Source of the DNA: Phymorhynchus buccinoides
Taxonomy: Eukaryota > Mollusca > Gastropoda > Neogastropoda > Raphitomidae
Direction: 5' to 3'
Length of the DNA stretch: 64,000 bases
Assembly (NCBI GenBank): GCA_017654935.2
Contig: CM065694.1
Location: 5,279,485 to 5,343,484 of the forward strand
Each line of letters opens with the position of its first letter. Positions within the stretch are counted from its first letter, which is position 1. The notes beneath the pieces were generated by a model that was given only the letters and a program-made list of their open reading frames with translations, ran no database searches and was not told the origin of the DNA. The translations under genes were made by a program, and so were the position numbers. Positions 1 through 43,202 of the stretch are shown here, piece after piece.

Positions 1-81
<81 letters not shown>
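1..81. repeat. (GA)n microsatellite
   Basis: Uninterrupted GA dinucleotide run reaching the window edge. Confidence 0.98.
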
Positions 82-82
<1 letters not shown>

Positions 83-198
83 AGCGCATATGAAAAAAAT
101 GCACAAAGTAAATACACATACAAGAAGACCTTAACACATAGGTCTTAATTAATAACACGGGAAGGATTAGAAGGGGGAAAAAAGCAAAGGATACAATC

Positions 199-864
<666 letters not shown>

Positions 865-1068
865 GCACACACACACACACGCGCGCGCGCGCGCGCGCGC
901 GCGCGCGCACACACACACGCACGCACGCACGCACGTACGCACACACATATACACACGCACACGCACGCACGCACACACACACACACACACACACATGAAC
1001 ACATTTAATGAAAATTTGAGGAGGGGGTGTCATTTTTCCGTTCGTTCGTTCATTTGTCTGTCTATCTA

Positions 1069-1134
<66 letters not shown>

Positions 1135-1193
1135 CATTGCCTAAAATCTTCTTCCTTCTTAAATAAAGTTTTTCAGTGTTCGGTGTTCAGTGT

Positions 1194-1244
<51 letters not shown>
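865..1244. repeat. (AC)/(GC)n and (TC)n microsatellites
   Basis: AC with an internal GC core at about 865-995, TC at about 1072-1131 and TC at about 1195-1244. Confidence 0.95.
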
Positions 1245-1245
<1 letters not shown>

Positions 1246-1416
1246 GTCTCAATTCTTTCAAACAAATCTATCACAAGCATCTAATGACAGACTGTGAATT
1301 CCAGTTAAAAATACTTTGTCCATTTTTATCTTACATTGGATTGATATTGTTAAGTGATTGTGTTTTCATTTGTTTTGTGAAGTGTGTGAGTGCATGCGTG
1401 TGTGTGCACACATTAT

Positions 1417-2727
1417 ATATAAACGTACAAGAATTGAAGAAGAAAAAACAACCACACCATTAAACTTTCCTCTTATATATATATAGTTTGCTTGAATAAA
1501 ACTTTTTTTGTGTCCAATATTTAAGTTTGTGAACCTAAGAAAGAAACTGAATAACTTTACAATTTATTCTGTGTTCTGAAAAGAATAAAAGAAAATAATG
1601 TGCTGATTTACTTTTTCTCCCAATGGGGGGGGGGGGGGAGATAGACAATGCCTATGCAAAAACAGCTGTTTCGTCTTTGAGAAAGACTCTTCAGTCTGCA
1701 TATCGGCCTGCAAAGAATGTCCACAGTGAACATTCAAACTGAGCTAGAAGACTTTCTACAAGAGAAAAGTTGTCCTCTTTGCATTAGATTGAAAGTCCAC
1801 AATAAAAGCAAACCAGCACTTAATTCAAAAGAAATGGTAAAACTCTTGTGTAAAATAACAAAAATAATAATGTTCTAAAATTACAATCCCTCGAAGAGAG
1901 TAGAAGAGATGGGATGCCATGTTGGTGGATCCAGTGAAGGATTCAATAAGGGAGGTCATAGAAATCGTAGTAAACACCAACATACTCCCGGTGAGGAGGA
2001 ATGTAGAGAGGTGTGCCTGGATCAGGTAGACTGATGCTCTTTCCTTCTTCCAATTATAATATAAACGTACAAGAATTGAAGAAGAAAAAACAACCACACC
2101 ATTAAACTTTCCTCTTATATATATATATAGTTTGCTTGAATAAAACTTTTTTTGTGTTCAATATTTAAGTTTGTGAACCTAAGAAAGAAACTGAATAACT
2201 TTAATTTTAACTTTACAATTTATTCTGTGTTCTGAAAAGAATATAATGTGCTGATTTACTTTTTCTCCAATGGGGGGGGGGGGGGGGGGGGGAGATAGAC
2301 AATGCCTATGCAAAGACAGCTGTTTCGTCTTTGAGAAAGACTCTTCAGTCTGCATATCAGCCTGCAAAAAATGTCCACAGTGAACATTCAAACTGAGCTA
2401 GAAGACTTTCTACAAGAGAAAGGTTGTCCTCTTTGCATTAGATTGAAAGTCCACAATAAAAGCAAACCAGCACTTAATTCAAAAGAAATGGTAAAACTCT
2501 TGTGCAAAATAACAAAAATAATAATGTTCTAAAATTACAATCCCTCGAAGAGATTAGAAGAGATGGGATGCCATGTTGGTGGATCCAGTGAAGGATTCAA
2601 TAAGGGAGGTCATAGAAATCGTAGTAAACACCAACATACTCCCAATGAGGAGGAATGTAGAGAGGTGTGCCTGGATCAGGTAGACTGATGCTCTTTCCTT
2701 CTTCCAAGTATAATATAAACGTACGTA
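1417..2727. repeat. ~642-654-bp tandem repeat, at least two units
   Basis: AAACGTACAAG landmarks occur at 1421 and 2063, and AAACGTACG at 2717, giving periods of 642 and 654. Units are nearly identical apart from a G-run of 13 versus about 19 bases and a small insertion. The array runs into the gap. No convincing coding content. Confidence 0.93.
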
Positions 2728-3227
2728 NNNNNNNNNNNNNNNNNNNNNNNNNNNNNNNNNNNNNNNNNNNNNNNNNNNNNNNNNNNNNNNNNNNNNNNNN
2801 NNNNNNNNNNNNNNNNNNNNNNNNNNNNNNNNNNNNNNNNNNNNNNNNNNNNNNNNNNNNNNNNNNNNNNNNNNNNNNNNNNNNNNNNNNNNNNNNNNNN
2901 NNNNNNNNNNNNNNNNNNNNNNNNNNNNNNNNNNNNNNNNNNNNNNNNNNNNNNNNNNNNNNNNNNNNNNNNNNNNNNNNNNNNNNNNNNNNNNNNNNNN
3001 NNNNNNNNNNNNNNNNNNNNNNNNNNNNNNNNNNNNNNNNNNNNNNNNNNNNNNNNNNNNNNNNNNNNNNNNNNNNNNNNNNNNNNNNNNNNNNNNNNNN
3101 NNNNNNNNNNNNNNNNNNNNNNNNNNNNNNNNNNNNNNNNNNNNNNNNNNNNNNNNNNNNNNNNNNNNNNNNNNNNNNNNNNNNNNNNNNNNNNNNNNNN
3201 NNNNNNNNNNNNNNNNNNNNNNNNNNN
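2728..3227. other. Assembly gap (500 N)
   Basis: Exactly 500 unknown bases, typical of a placeholder of unknown true size. The left flank is the start of a further ~642-bp tandem repeat unit, so the gap probably hides more copies. Confidence 0.97.
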
Positions 3228-3635
3228 TTTTGTCATTCACAATCGTAATGAAAGCTTACAGAACGACGCTGCATTCATCACACCAGGCCTAGCCTTTCAC
3301 TTAGATCTTGCCCATGACAAACAGTGGGCAACTTTCAGTGTGCACTAAAGTTATCTACGAAACTAAGCACATTAAAACATTGATAAGTACTTTCGTTATT
3401 TAAGATTTCCATTCATCCCACCTTTAGACACCATTATTCTTCTGTTTTTCTTTCAATTTTCAACAAAATAATTATGCTCAAATAATTTGAATTATGACAG
3501 AGGACTTTCTTCTTCAAATGGACTAGACTTTGAAAAAGTATGAATCCACAAAAATGGGAAGAACTGACATGTTCACTGGCTTTACTTGTCAATAAGCAGA
3601 ATGCTAATTATGTAATGCTAAAAACAAACAACAGA
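3228..3635. other. Unique-looking stretch, nothing recognised
   Basis: AT-rich sequence after the gap with no exon-like frame or repeat match elsewhere in the window. Confidence 0.4.
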
Positions 3636-3975
3636 CAATTGCATGGGTGCAACTCCCCCAAATGGAAACAAACTGAAAGGCAGGGGTCCAGGGGCAGAGC
3701 CCGTCGGACGATTCAGGGGGGCAAGTTGAGAGATAGTGAGACAATCAGTTAAAATGATAGAGACAGTTTGAGTCTGATAAGCCTCGTAAAATTATTACAT
3801 TGCTTTTGTAAACTTCCAAGATAGAACTACCAAGTTGAAAATACCCCAAATCGCTTATGGTCAATTTTTTTAAAACATTTTTTTATGAATTAAAAAAAAA
3901 ATGAAATTCAGTTTCTGGTAAAATTAAAAATACTGAAATCAGTGGAAAAATGAAAGAGTAGCACCCATGCAATTG
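3636..3975. mobile_element. TIR MITE, family with GCATGGGTGCAACTC ends
   Basis: Left end CAATTGCATGGGTGCAACTC and right end GAGTAGCACCCATGCAATTG are near-perfect inverted repeats. The interior shares AAAGGCAGGGG, GACAGTTTGA and TTCAGTTTCTGGTAAAAT with the copy at 13940-14356. About 340 bp, non-coding. Confidence 0.85.
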
Positions 3976-4266
3976 CTGACATTTTAAAAACATGACACAC
4001 TTGATGAACAGTGACCAAACATAAACAAACCTTTCATTTACTGATTTAGACTTTTCCCAATGCCACGCCCCAATATATGATATCAATCAATCATAGAGAT
4101 TGAAACGTAGCTGCATGAACAGGCGGGAGAAAAATACAGCATTAAATCTCAAAACATCCTACAGAAACATCTTGATTTCCAAAATGTGATGGTAAAACAT
4201 AAGAACTTACTGAACAATGAATTATTTTAGGCAAATATGAAGTAGTGAGGCCAAGAGGATATAGTG

Positions 4267-4483
4267 AAATGAATAAGGGGAAGGAACTTCTCATAATTAA
4301 CTCCCTTTTTACCAAAGTTATTTATGGCACCGATTCTCCTAGCAAAGTGAAAGTAGTTGCCACAACAATACACGGTCTGCATTGTTGTGGCAACTACTTT
4401 CACTTTGCTAGGGGAATCGGTGCCATAAATAACTTTAGTAAAAAGGGAGTTAATTATGAGAAGTTCCTTCCCCTTATTCATTT
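4267..4483. mobile_element. Foldback element: 103-bp inverted repeat with 11-base loop
   Basis: Arms 4267-4369 and 4381-4483 are reverse complements with only about two or three mismatches, around loop 4370-4380. Transcripts would fold into one long hairpin. The same peptide frame appears on both strands purely because of the symmetry. No coding content. Confidence 0.93.
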
Positions 4484-5071
4484 AACTAATTATTTAAGTT
4501 TTTTATCTGTTTTTGTTGTTTTTGTTACCATCAATTATTCCCTGAAAGGCTTACATAGGAACCCAAACCAAATAATAAAGTGAACAAAAAAGTGTTGTAA
4601 GAAAAGTTTAAAGCAACATTTGGTTACAATAGACCCTAACCATGATTAACAAGGAAGATTAAAATGAAGAAAGAGAAGGAAAGATTAAAATGAAGAAAGA
4701 GAAGGAAAAGAAACTTATTTACATACTTACAAATATACCACCTTCAAACATACCACACCACTTATCACAAAACATATCTTTTCACCCCTCTCTCTCTCTC
4801 ATATGCACTTTTTTACTTCACAAGCTAACAGGGGGAAATATGTGATTTAAAAAAAGTAAGAAGAAAAAACCTAAATAACGCCTTCAGCCAAGATGAGCCA
4901 AATTTGAAGGATAAACCCTTGTTCACAACACTGACTATGTAACAGGTAAGCTGACTTTCCCTTTTCCATTACTGAAATAAATACAGTTACATATTTAAAA
5001 GGCGAAAAAAAAAAGACTAAATTCAAACATAAATGAGACAAAGCCAAACCATTGACCAAGCATACCATATG
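4484..5071. other. Non-coding stretch, nothing recognised
   Basis: AT-rich, with a short duplicated AAGATTAAAATGAAGAAAGA segment near 4650-4700 and a small TC run near 4790. No exon-like frame. Confidence 0.4.
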
Positions 5072-5561
5072 TACCATAATTTTTGGACTATAAGGCGATA
5101 TTGTTTTTATCCAATTTCGACCTATGCGCCTAATAAACGAGGGCGCCCTATTAGTGACAAAATCGTGAGAAGAGAGGCAACGATTGCTGTACTCAGTACA
5201 GTCTACTGTGAGTCACAACGTCGAAAGTGGTAACGAGTCGCCGATACGACGAATAATCACGTTAAAATGCTTCAAAATCCCTGTTATCGTCCGAGATACC
5301 GTCTTTTTTGCAAAGAAAAGTCCTAACACAACAACCGGAAGTCGCAAAAATGGAAGTTTTGATTATTTGAGAAGGGAGCCAACTCTCGTTTATGACAATA
5401 ATGGCGGTCGGTAAGTGTTTACAGGACGTGTACGGGCTTCAAACTTCGATTTTCTTTTGCGATGTGCCTTATAAACGAGGGCGCATTTTTTCAGATTTTT
5501 CTTGAAAATTGCCCTATTAGCCTTATACACAGCAGCGCCTAATGATCCGGAAAATACAGTA
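5072..5561. mobile_element. TA-flanked TIR element (TTTTTCGGACTATAAGGCG family)
   Basis: Begins TACCATAATTTTTGGACTAT and ends with the inverted form CCGGAAAATACAGTA. The interior has CGAGGGCGCCCTATTAG. Same family as 12039-12214 and 18706-19237. TA target-like flanks suggest a Tc1/mariner-type mover; no transposase present. Confidence 0.85.
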
Positions 5562-6502
5562 CACACAGTCCACATTCACACAGCAAAAACGCAGACTACT
5601 ACTAGAAATGATAAATATAATCTTTTGTTCTTTACCCATTAACCCTTTGAGCTCCAACAGTTTCCTCCACGAAGCTCTCCTTTACCCCAGATAACCAGAA
5701 AACAAATACTTCTTCCTCGACAATTTGTTGTCTACTGGGTGCAAGGGAGAACGAGTTACATTTTCTCCATCTCTCCAGTTCCCTCCCTTTGCCCCTTCTT
5801 TGTTTTACACTTACCTCACACACACACACACACTTTTTCCAAATGTTTTATGATTGCCAACAACAAAAATTGATGTACCTCACAGTCAAATTTGATTGAA
5901 TAAGAGAAAAAATCAACAAATGAAATGCGAAAATCATGAACATGTAGCAAAAAGCAGACAATTGTCTTGTAAGAAGAAATACTTCATTGATTTTGAAGTC
6001 AAAAATCTCCTTTTTTGTCAATTTTGAGTTATGGGTATTTTCGCGTTCTCTTACATCTCATCTTTCACGCTCATAAAGGACCATCTTTAATACAGTCTCT
6101 AAATTGTCTTTTAAATACTTTAAAATCAGTAGCTCAATGCATTTTCTTCAGCGAGACTAGACTTTAGACTGTGTTTTCTCAAAATGGCCGACGCTGACCC
6201 TAACTACTAACTTTAAATGCTCAAAACCCTGGAATGCTTTTTGTATCATTAGAAAGAGAATTGTTTGTTTGAAGTTTTCAAATGTATAATTTTCTCCGAA
6301 GGGTCAGCCTGACAATGTCCTATTCATGGTGCTGGGTCACATATATGTTAAGTACTTTCATAAGCCTTGGCTTGTTCTACTCTTGTCTTAATCTATGCTG
6401 CTGCAAATGTACACTAATCAATCGAAATATCGCTCTTTTAAAACGATGTTGCTGATTTTATAATAAATCGAACTATCGCTCTTTTAAAACGGTGTTGCTG
6501 AT
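5562..6502. other. Downstream flank of YARS1, no gene seen
   Basis: Contains an isolated TTAACCCTTTGAGCTCCAAC near 5641, a short CA run, a 56-bp direct duplication (AATCGAAATATCGCTCTTTT, about 6420-6500), but no convincing exon. Confidence 0.4.
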
Positions 6503-6508
6503 TTTATT
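6503..6508 (-). promoter_or_regulatory. Candidate polyadenylation signal of YARS1
   Basis: AATAAA on the minus strand about 115 nt after the YARS1 stop codon; it is the first canonical hexamer downstream. The short 3' UTR is inference, with no cDNA to confirm it. Confidence 0.5.
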
Positions 6509-6622
6509 TCGTCTTGTCTGAAATTCCTCTCTTATAGTTTATAAAATATTGTGGACATGGGAAACATTCAGGCTGTGAAACGTTCAGGCTGTGAGGTGTC
6601 TATATAATGCGTGAGGCGTCCG

Positions 6623-36270
<29,648 letters not shown>

Positions 36271-36694
36271 ACTGATTTACCCAATTCACCGCTTCAAATG
36301 TTGCTTTCACCAAAACACCTGCAGGCAATGACAATATTATAATAATTATTATTAATGGTTAAAAAGTGACAGCTTGAAATTACATGTTAAAATGTATTGT
36401 AAATAGACACTAACAGTAACACTACCACATTATGAATTTCAATGTTCATAATGTTTGTGTCAAAACATAGTCCAGGGATGTGTGAGGGCCCAAAACAAAA
36501 AAAGTGTAGCCCATGGTATCATCAAAGTACATAAACAAAATAATTATGCAGCGCAGGAAAACCAAAACCAAAATAAACCTAGACAGATAAAAGAGCATGC
36601 ACGACCGAACACCCCTGGATAGTCCGAGAACACCCAGCCGCATTCGGGGGAAAAAAGGGGTGGGGGGTGAGGGGTGGGTGGGGGGTGAGTGTTT
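36271..36694. other. Upstream flank of YARS1
   Basis: Probable 5' UTR and promoter side. No TATA box or CpG-rich block is obvious. A fragment of the CAGGGATGTGAG transposon end starts at about 36471. Confidence 0.4.
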
Positions 36695-38003
36695 TTAGTC
36701 AGGGAGCTTCAGCACCTTCGAGATGAAGGAGCTGAGCGTGGGGGACTGGACGGTTTCTGATGGTAGGGAGTTCCAGTCACGGACGGTTTGGGGGAAGAAA
36801 GAGTTGTTGCGGTAGTCGGTTCTAGCGGGGATTCTTTGGAACTGCTTGTTGTGGTTTTGTCTTCTGCTGCTGGGGGGCATGGGTTTGAGGGCGCTGCATT
36901 TCACACAGGCCAGTCCATTTGTGATCTTGTAGATCATGGATAGCCTGGAAGTGCAGCGGCGCTCAGCGAGAGATGGCCATTGTAGCTGGTGGAGCATGGT
37001 GCTGACACAAATGTATTTCTGTGTCTCACACTGTCTGTTTGGCACGTATCTTGCCGCCCTGCGTTGGACCTTCTCTAGGTCAGAGATCTGCCTGTCGGTG
37101 TGTGGGTCCCATACTGCGCTTGCATATTCAAGAATGGGCCTGACCATGGCTTTGTAGGCTAACTCCTTGGTAGCCATGGAACACACCTTCAGGTTTCTTC
37201 TTAAGAAGCCTAGAGCTCTGTTGGCTTTGACGCAGGTGGCTGCTTGATGTGGGCTCCCCATGAATGAAAGATCGGATTGCAGTGTGACCCCGAGGTACTA
37301 TGTTGAGGGCACTCTTTCGAGGGTGTGGTCGTGGAGACTGTAGCTGGTGGAGGCGTTCAGCGGCTTCTTGCTTCTCGTCAAAGGCAGCTGGCTGCACTTG
37401 GCAGGATGGAGCGCCATGTCCCATTCTCTTTCCCAGTCTTCCAACTTCCTGGGGTCCTCTTGGAGTTTGACCGGGTCGTCATCGCAGGTAATGACGCGGA
37501 ATAGAGCTGTGTTGTCAGCAAACAGGCGGGAAGGAGAAGGGATTCTGGAGGGGAGGTCATTGATGTAGGTCAGAAAGAAGCAGGGTCCTAGGACTGTCCC
37601 CTGGGGCACACCGGACTACACCTCCATGCAGCCAGACTGAGCACCTTCAAAGACTCAAGCTCCTTCTGCATTTGTGCTTGGGTAACTGTGTGACTGAATC
37701 TATTTCAGTACTTCAACTACTTGACTTTGGATTAATCTCAGGCCTCTCAGCGACTCGGGTCTGATTCTTCATTTGTGAACACACTGCCAAAAACATTGTT
37801 TAAAATAAAACTGGCTTTTTCCACATCATTTACAGTAAATGTCCCATCATCTTTTTTTAGCTTTGAAATAGATTCCCTAGGTTTAGTCTTGTCATATTTT
37901 TTTTTAAAAGGCCTTAGGATTACTTTTGTCTCTTTCGCTAGGCGATGCTCTATTTCCTTCGCATGGCTACTAAATGGCTCCTAAATACTAAAATACAGAA
38001 CCA
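36695..38003 (-). mobile_element. Degenerate LINE (CR1/Jockey-like group), internally deleted
   Basis: From 38003 downward: linker-like KKDDGTFTVNDVEKASFILN NVFGSVFTNEE (about 37990-37780), then a jump that has lost the first RT motifs. RT resumes at about 37612 with GVPQGTVLGPCFF, YINDLP and LFADNTALF (catalytic FADD changed to FADN). The C-terminal part is at 37261-36695: VKANRALGFLRRNLKVCSMA, VRPILEYASAVWDPHTD, RRAARYV, NNSFFPQTVRDWNSLP. Same general family as the neighbouring plus-strand LINE but a separate copy in opposite orientation. Non-functional. Confidence 0.85.
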
Positions 38004-38084
38004 TAAAAAAAGATGATGTGATTGCTCAAAGAAGAAAAAGAGAATGTAGGTACTAAGGTAGGTATGTAGGTAGGTAGGTAGGGA

Positions 38085-40025
38085 CCAAACAAGCCTAGTG
38101 CCAGCAGACTGGAAGGATGCTCTGGTCTCTCCGATATTCAAAAAGGGAGAGCACTACGACCCTGCGAATTACAGACCAGTCTCCTTGACCTGCATAGTCT
38201 GCAAGATCCTGGAGCATGTCATCATCAGCTCCATAATGAAGCACCTGTAACTGAACAACATCTTGTCTCCCCAGCAGCATGGCTTCAGATCAAAACGTAG
38301 CTGTGAGACGCAGTTGATTGAGCTCATGGAAGAGATCACAGAGAGCCTTGAGGCCGGACAGCAGACAGACATCCTTGTTATGGACTTTGCGAAGGCTTTC
38401 GACAAGGTCAACCATAGCCTTTTGCTGCATAAGCTCTACGCATATGGCACACGAGGTGACATGAACAGATGGGTGGCGGACTTTCTCTGCAGTCGACGCC
38501 AGGCAGTCGTGCTGGAGGGCACCCAATCAGGCTATGTGAATGTCCAGTCGGAGGTACCACAAGACTCAGTACTCGGCCCTTGCGTATTTCTGGCTTACAT
38601 CAACGACCTGCCAGAAAAGCTGTCATCTAACGCAAGACTGTTCGCGGATGATACTGCAGTCTACCGACTCATCTTCTCAGGGGAAGACCATGCCCATTCA
38701 CAGCAAGACCTCCAGCTCCTCGAGGAATGGGAGAAGAAATGGGACATGCAGTTTCACCCTGGGAAATGTCAAACCTTGCCCGTCACGCGAAGCAGGAAGC
38801 CCTCACATTTCCCCTACCAACTTCATGGTCACACCCTGGACACAGTGCAGTTGGCAAAGTACCTGGGCGTCACCCTCCAGGCAAACGGCAGCTGGGACAT
38901 CCATCTGAGTACCGTCACAGCTAAAGCCAGTCAGACGCTCGGCTTTCTCCGTCGCAACCTCAAGATCGCCTCCACTGAGCTGAGAGCAAAGCCTACATTG
39001 CCTTTGTAAGGCCGCTTCTTGAATACGCATGTCACAGTTAAAAAAGTCGCTCAGTCAAATAAACCGCCCGCTACTAAGACTAAGAGAGTGTGTATTTGTG
39101 ACAACCAGAAATTTCACTTCTTCTGTACTTGAACCATTTACCTAACCCTAATCCTATCCCTAACTCTAGAAAAAAGTGAAATTTGTGGTTCATGCTCAAT
39201 GTCGCAAAATGTCGCAAATACACTCTCATAGTAGCCGGGCGATTTATTTGACTGAGCGACTTTTTTGGCTGCGACAACTCCTGCTCAGTGTGGGACCCCT
39301 CCACTCAGAAAAACATCGACATTGTGGAGCTGATCCAACCTAGAGCAGCAAGATTCGTCCTCAATCAATACCGTAGGACAGCCAGCGTCACAGCAATGCT
39401 CCAGAGGCTTGACTGGAGCTCCCTGCAGCAACGCCACCAGGTGACAAGACTCACCATGCTGTATAAAATACAAAATAACATGTTGAGCGTCAATAAGAAC
39501 AGACTTGTCCCCCAACCAGAGCGGCAGCGCAGAGGACACACACTGCAATTCCTTGTCCCCCAATGTCGAACACAATACCAACAGAGTTCCTTTTTCCCAC
39601 GTACCATCAGGGAGTGGAACATCCTACCTTCAGCAGCAGTTGAGGCCAGAACTCCAGAGAGCTTCGCGACTAGAGTCTGGGAGCACCTGACTGGAAAACC
39701 TCCTGCTGCAACCACCACGTCTGATGGCCCCACTCTGGGGGGGACGTCAGACTAACAAGCACCAACAGCCCCCCCCCCCCTCTCCCCTCCCCCCCTCTCC
39801 TTTGGTCCCCCATCTTCCCCCACCCCCTCCTCCCCTCTTCCAACAAGGCAACAACCCAACGGATGAACAGTTTCCTAGTTTTTGTATGATCTGTGCTCTC
39901 TCTGTTGTTTTATTTCTTCTCAGGCCTTGAGCCTTTCTTCCGGCAAAAGTGGTCTCGAACCTCCCCGGTTCCGTGGCATAATAATCAAAGTGTTGATTGT
40001 GGCCACGTATAGTCAAGAAGAAGGA
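38085..40025 (+). mobile_element. Degenerate LINE (CR1/Jockey-like group), reverse transcriptase and 3' end
   Basis: Non-LTR retrotransposon reverse transcriptase. Motifs in order: VPADWKDALVSPIFKKGEHY, NYRPVSLT, a TAA stop at about 38249, LSPQQHGFR, ILVMDFAKAFDKVNHS, YINDLP, LFADDTAVYR (catalytic FADD), ITTLGF-type region TLGFLRRNLKIAS. A frame break at about 38990 and a 247-bp MITE (39030-39276) split the C-terminus, which resumes SVWDPSTQKNIDIVELIQPR and ends near 39755. A C-rich 3' UTR follows, ending in an AAGAAG tail at about 40022. 5'-truncated; not active. The exact clade cannot be set by eye. Confidence 0.88.
39030..39276. mobile_element. TGTCGC-ended MITE inserted in the plus-strand LINE
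   Basis: TGTCACAGTTAAAAAAGTCG at the left and CGACTTTTTTGGCTGCGACA at the right; long inverted arms around ACCCTAATCCTATCCCTAAC. Second copy at 58765-58997. Confidence 0.9.
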
Positions 40026-40569
40026 GACTGTGTTGTGTGTTGTGTGTAAGATAGAAACTAAGAAAGTAGATCATGCTCGCCTTACCTGATCATTGAAACA
40101 CTCAGTCACTTTCTATTTCTACGTTGACCTCCTTTTCTTTCGTATTACTGATGAAAACAATAATCCGACTCAACCAGAACTAACAAGATCTAAAAAATAG
40201 TGACAGGGGAAAAGTTGAGAATATGTTACATACATGTGCAGCAAGTTTCATCAGCAAGGCATTATATTTCTGATTGTCGTTATTTGTGAACACGCAAAAT
40301 TAATGTCAGGTTATTCATCACAAATTGATCTGTTCAATTTACATTTAATTAAGCTAACAAGAAGCAATCTATATTTTGGTTCCATTTTGTTTTAAATACG
40401 AACAATGTTTGTGATTTTTGTTTTGCGACAATTTGAGGCACGGCCATCTTTCGGCGTTAGTTCCTAGTTTCATAATAGGCTAAAACGCCAAAAGCGTCCT
40501 GCTTCAACCTTTGATCAGAGAAACTATACCAAAGATATTCTTTGACTATACTGTATGTTAGTGTTTAGG
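40026..40569. other. Intergenic, nothing recognised
   Basis: AT-rich sequence after the LINE tail with no exon-like frame. Confidence 0.4.
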
Positions 40570-40651
40570 CCTTTGTTCAGCGCTTTGAGCTCCCTGCAAA
40601 GGGAGTTAAGCGCTCTATAAATAACCAGTATTATTATTATTATTATTATAC
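40570..40651 (+). mobile_element. Retroelement 3' tail with (ATT)n
   Basis: CAGCGCTTTGAGCTCCCTGC, AAGCGCTCTATAAATAACCA, then (ATT)n. Confidence 0.65.
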
Positions 40652-40730
40652 TGTCTGTGCTTTGATGCTTTCAGATGCGTTGACAGAAAGTGAAACTAAG
40701 TCTGGCATCCAATACCAATGGGAGACTTAT

Positions 40731-40883
40731 GGGCCAGCCACACGTCCACTAAAATCGCACGACTGTACGATACGATTCCATCACGTGGTCTCCAAGAACA
40801 AATGTGATTGGTGCATCGAGATCACGTGATCGAATCGTATCGTACAGTCGTGCGATTTTAGTGGGCGTACGTGTGGCTGGCCC
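40731..40883. mobile_element. Palindromic MITE, ~58-bp arms
   Basis: GGGCCAGCCACACGT at the left and ACGTGTGGCTGGCCC at the right; arms include AAAATCGCACGACTGTACGA and its complement. 153 bp. Confidence 0.88.
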
Positions 40884-41530
40884 TGTTTTAAGGCCCACTT
40901 GAAGCTACGAGAACACCTAACTAAATGAAACAAGAACGAAGACCTAGGGTTATTTCTTTATTATTATTGCCATGAAACAGAAAGTACCAGACTTTGAGAC
41001 CGAGAATAACAGCACCGTCCAAGCCAACTCCGCTGAGGCCTTCAAAAGACTGCTATTAATCAACAAACATCAATAAACCGCCTCTGCGCAATCTCTCCCC
41101 ATCGCAGTTATGCCAGACTACTGGATTGTAGCGACGTATTTGAAAGAAGAAGAAGAGAGTCGTAGTCATGCATGACGGGGTGTCTGATGTTAATATGGGG
41201 CTCAAACCGTATCTGTTATAAACAAAACCACATGAGATGAGACAGAGTAATTAAACATGAAAAAATTGAAAAGAAACGTATGCATTCAAAATTAATTTCA
41301 AAACAATAATATCAGATAATGATCTTCAGCTACAGTCCAATACTGTTCTCACTCAGAGAACATGATCCCATATTTAAACAGATGATTTTTTTCAGAGGAA
41401 TAGGACCATAGCCTATTGAGCTTGAAGATTAATTGTTGAATCGTTAATTGTCCGTTTTACAATTATATATTACAATGCACAATAATGTATCAATTACATG
41501 AAGAAATTAACAATTATTCTTATGCTGTAG
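40884..41530. other. Intergenic, nothing firm
   Basis: A GAAGAAGAAG stretch near 41150 could be an old LINE tail (GGATTGTAGCGACGTATTTG before it). Otherwise no signal. Confidence 0.35.
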
Positions 41531-41543
41531 TAAGGGGGGGAGG

Positions 41544-42200
<657 letters not shown>

Positions 42201-42621
42201 GACCCTTGTTCGGGTTGCAAAGTACGTTTATTTTAATGGGTGTTTTTAGAACGACACAATAGAGCTTGACAGACCAATGGAAATGGTTGACATCAAACTG
42301 CCGGTCCCTTTGGCGTCGACTGAGCCAGTGGTCAACGCTGAGGGGCAGTCGTTGTGATGCAACACAGGCTGGACAGGACGCAGGACAGCGAAGGTGTGAG
42401 AAGAAAACACCGCTCTAGCTACTGGCCCTTGTGTTGTCAGGAGATTGTATTCAAATGAAAGCCAAGGTGAGTAGCATGTGTGTGTGTGTGTAAATCTTTT
42501 CACTTCTTTGTTTCACTTATTTATGGATTGCGCACGGGTTTCCGCACGGTTATGTGTAAACACGGCCTTAAGCTTTTATAAAGTTTTCAAAGTATTATAG
42601 GCCCAGTCCTATTGACCATAA
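42201..42621. other. Intergenic, nothing recognised
   Basis: No exon-like frame or repeat match was seen. Confidence 0.35.
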
Positions 42622-42834
42622 TTATTCATAAATGACTTGCCCGATGACGTAAATAGTGAATGTAAGATCTTTGCTGATGACACAAAGCTATATAATACAC
42701 CTGGTAATAAAGAAATACTACAGTCAGATTTACACTCTCTGCAAGCGGCATGGTCAGATAAATGGAACTTATATTTTAATGTCCAAAAATGCAAGGTAAT
42801 GTACATTGGAAGGAAAAACCCTAAACATGACTAA
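42622..42834 (+). mobile_element. LINE reverse transcriptase fragment
   Basis: Reads LFINDLPDDVNSECKIFADD TKLYNTPG ... WNLYFNVQKCKVMYIGRKNP and stops. INDLP and FADD are RT palm motifs. Both ends are truncated; TG-rich microsatellite follows directly. Confidence 0.85.
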
Positions 42835-42837
42835 GCA

Positions 42838-43202
42838 GGTGTGTGTGTGAGTGTTTTGTGTGTTGTGTGTGTTCTGTGTGGGTATATCTGCTTGCATGTG
42901 TATAAGTGTATGCGTGCGCAGGAGAGATTGTGTTCGGTTAGAGGGGGGGGGGGGGGGGGAGTGTATGCGAGCATGTGTCTGTGAGTGTGAGTACACGCGA
43001 GTGTTTTTGTGTATGTGCGTGTGCGCGTGTGTGCGCGCGCGCGCGTGTGTATGTGTGCGTGTGCGCGTGTTTGTAGGCTACAAGTGTATGTTTGAGTAAG
43101 TTTGTGTGCGTTTCAGTGAGAATGTGTTTTTCTGTGTGTTTGATGAAATGTGTGTGGGGATGTGTGTGTATGTCTGTGTGCAAGAACGCGTTCACTCTCG
43201 TG
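42838..43202. repeat. TG-rich imperfect microsatellite
   Basis: TGTGTGTG with many substitutions and a G-run near 42940, running to the assembly gap. Cys/Val-rich frames here are artefacts. Confidence 0.9.

Noticed and set aside
4227..4583. Conserved peptide on both strands (MNKGKELLIINS)
   Set aside because: Explained by the inverted-repeat symmetry of the foldback element.
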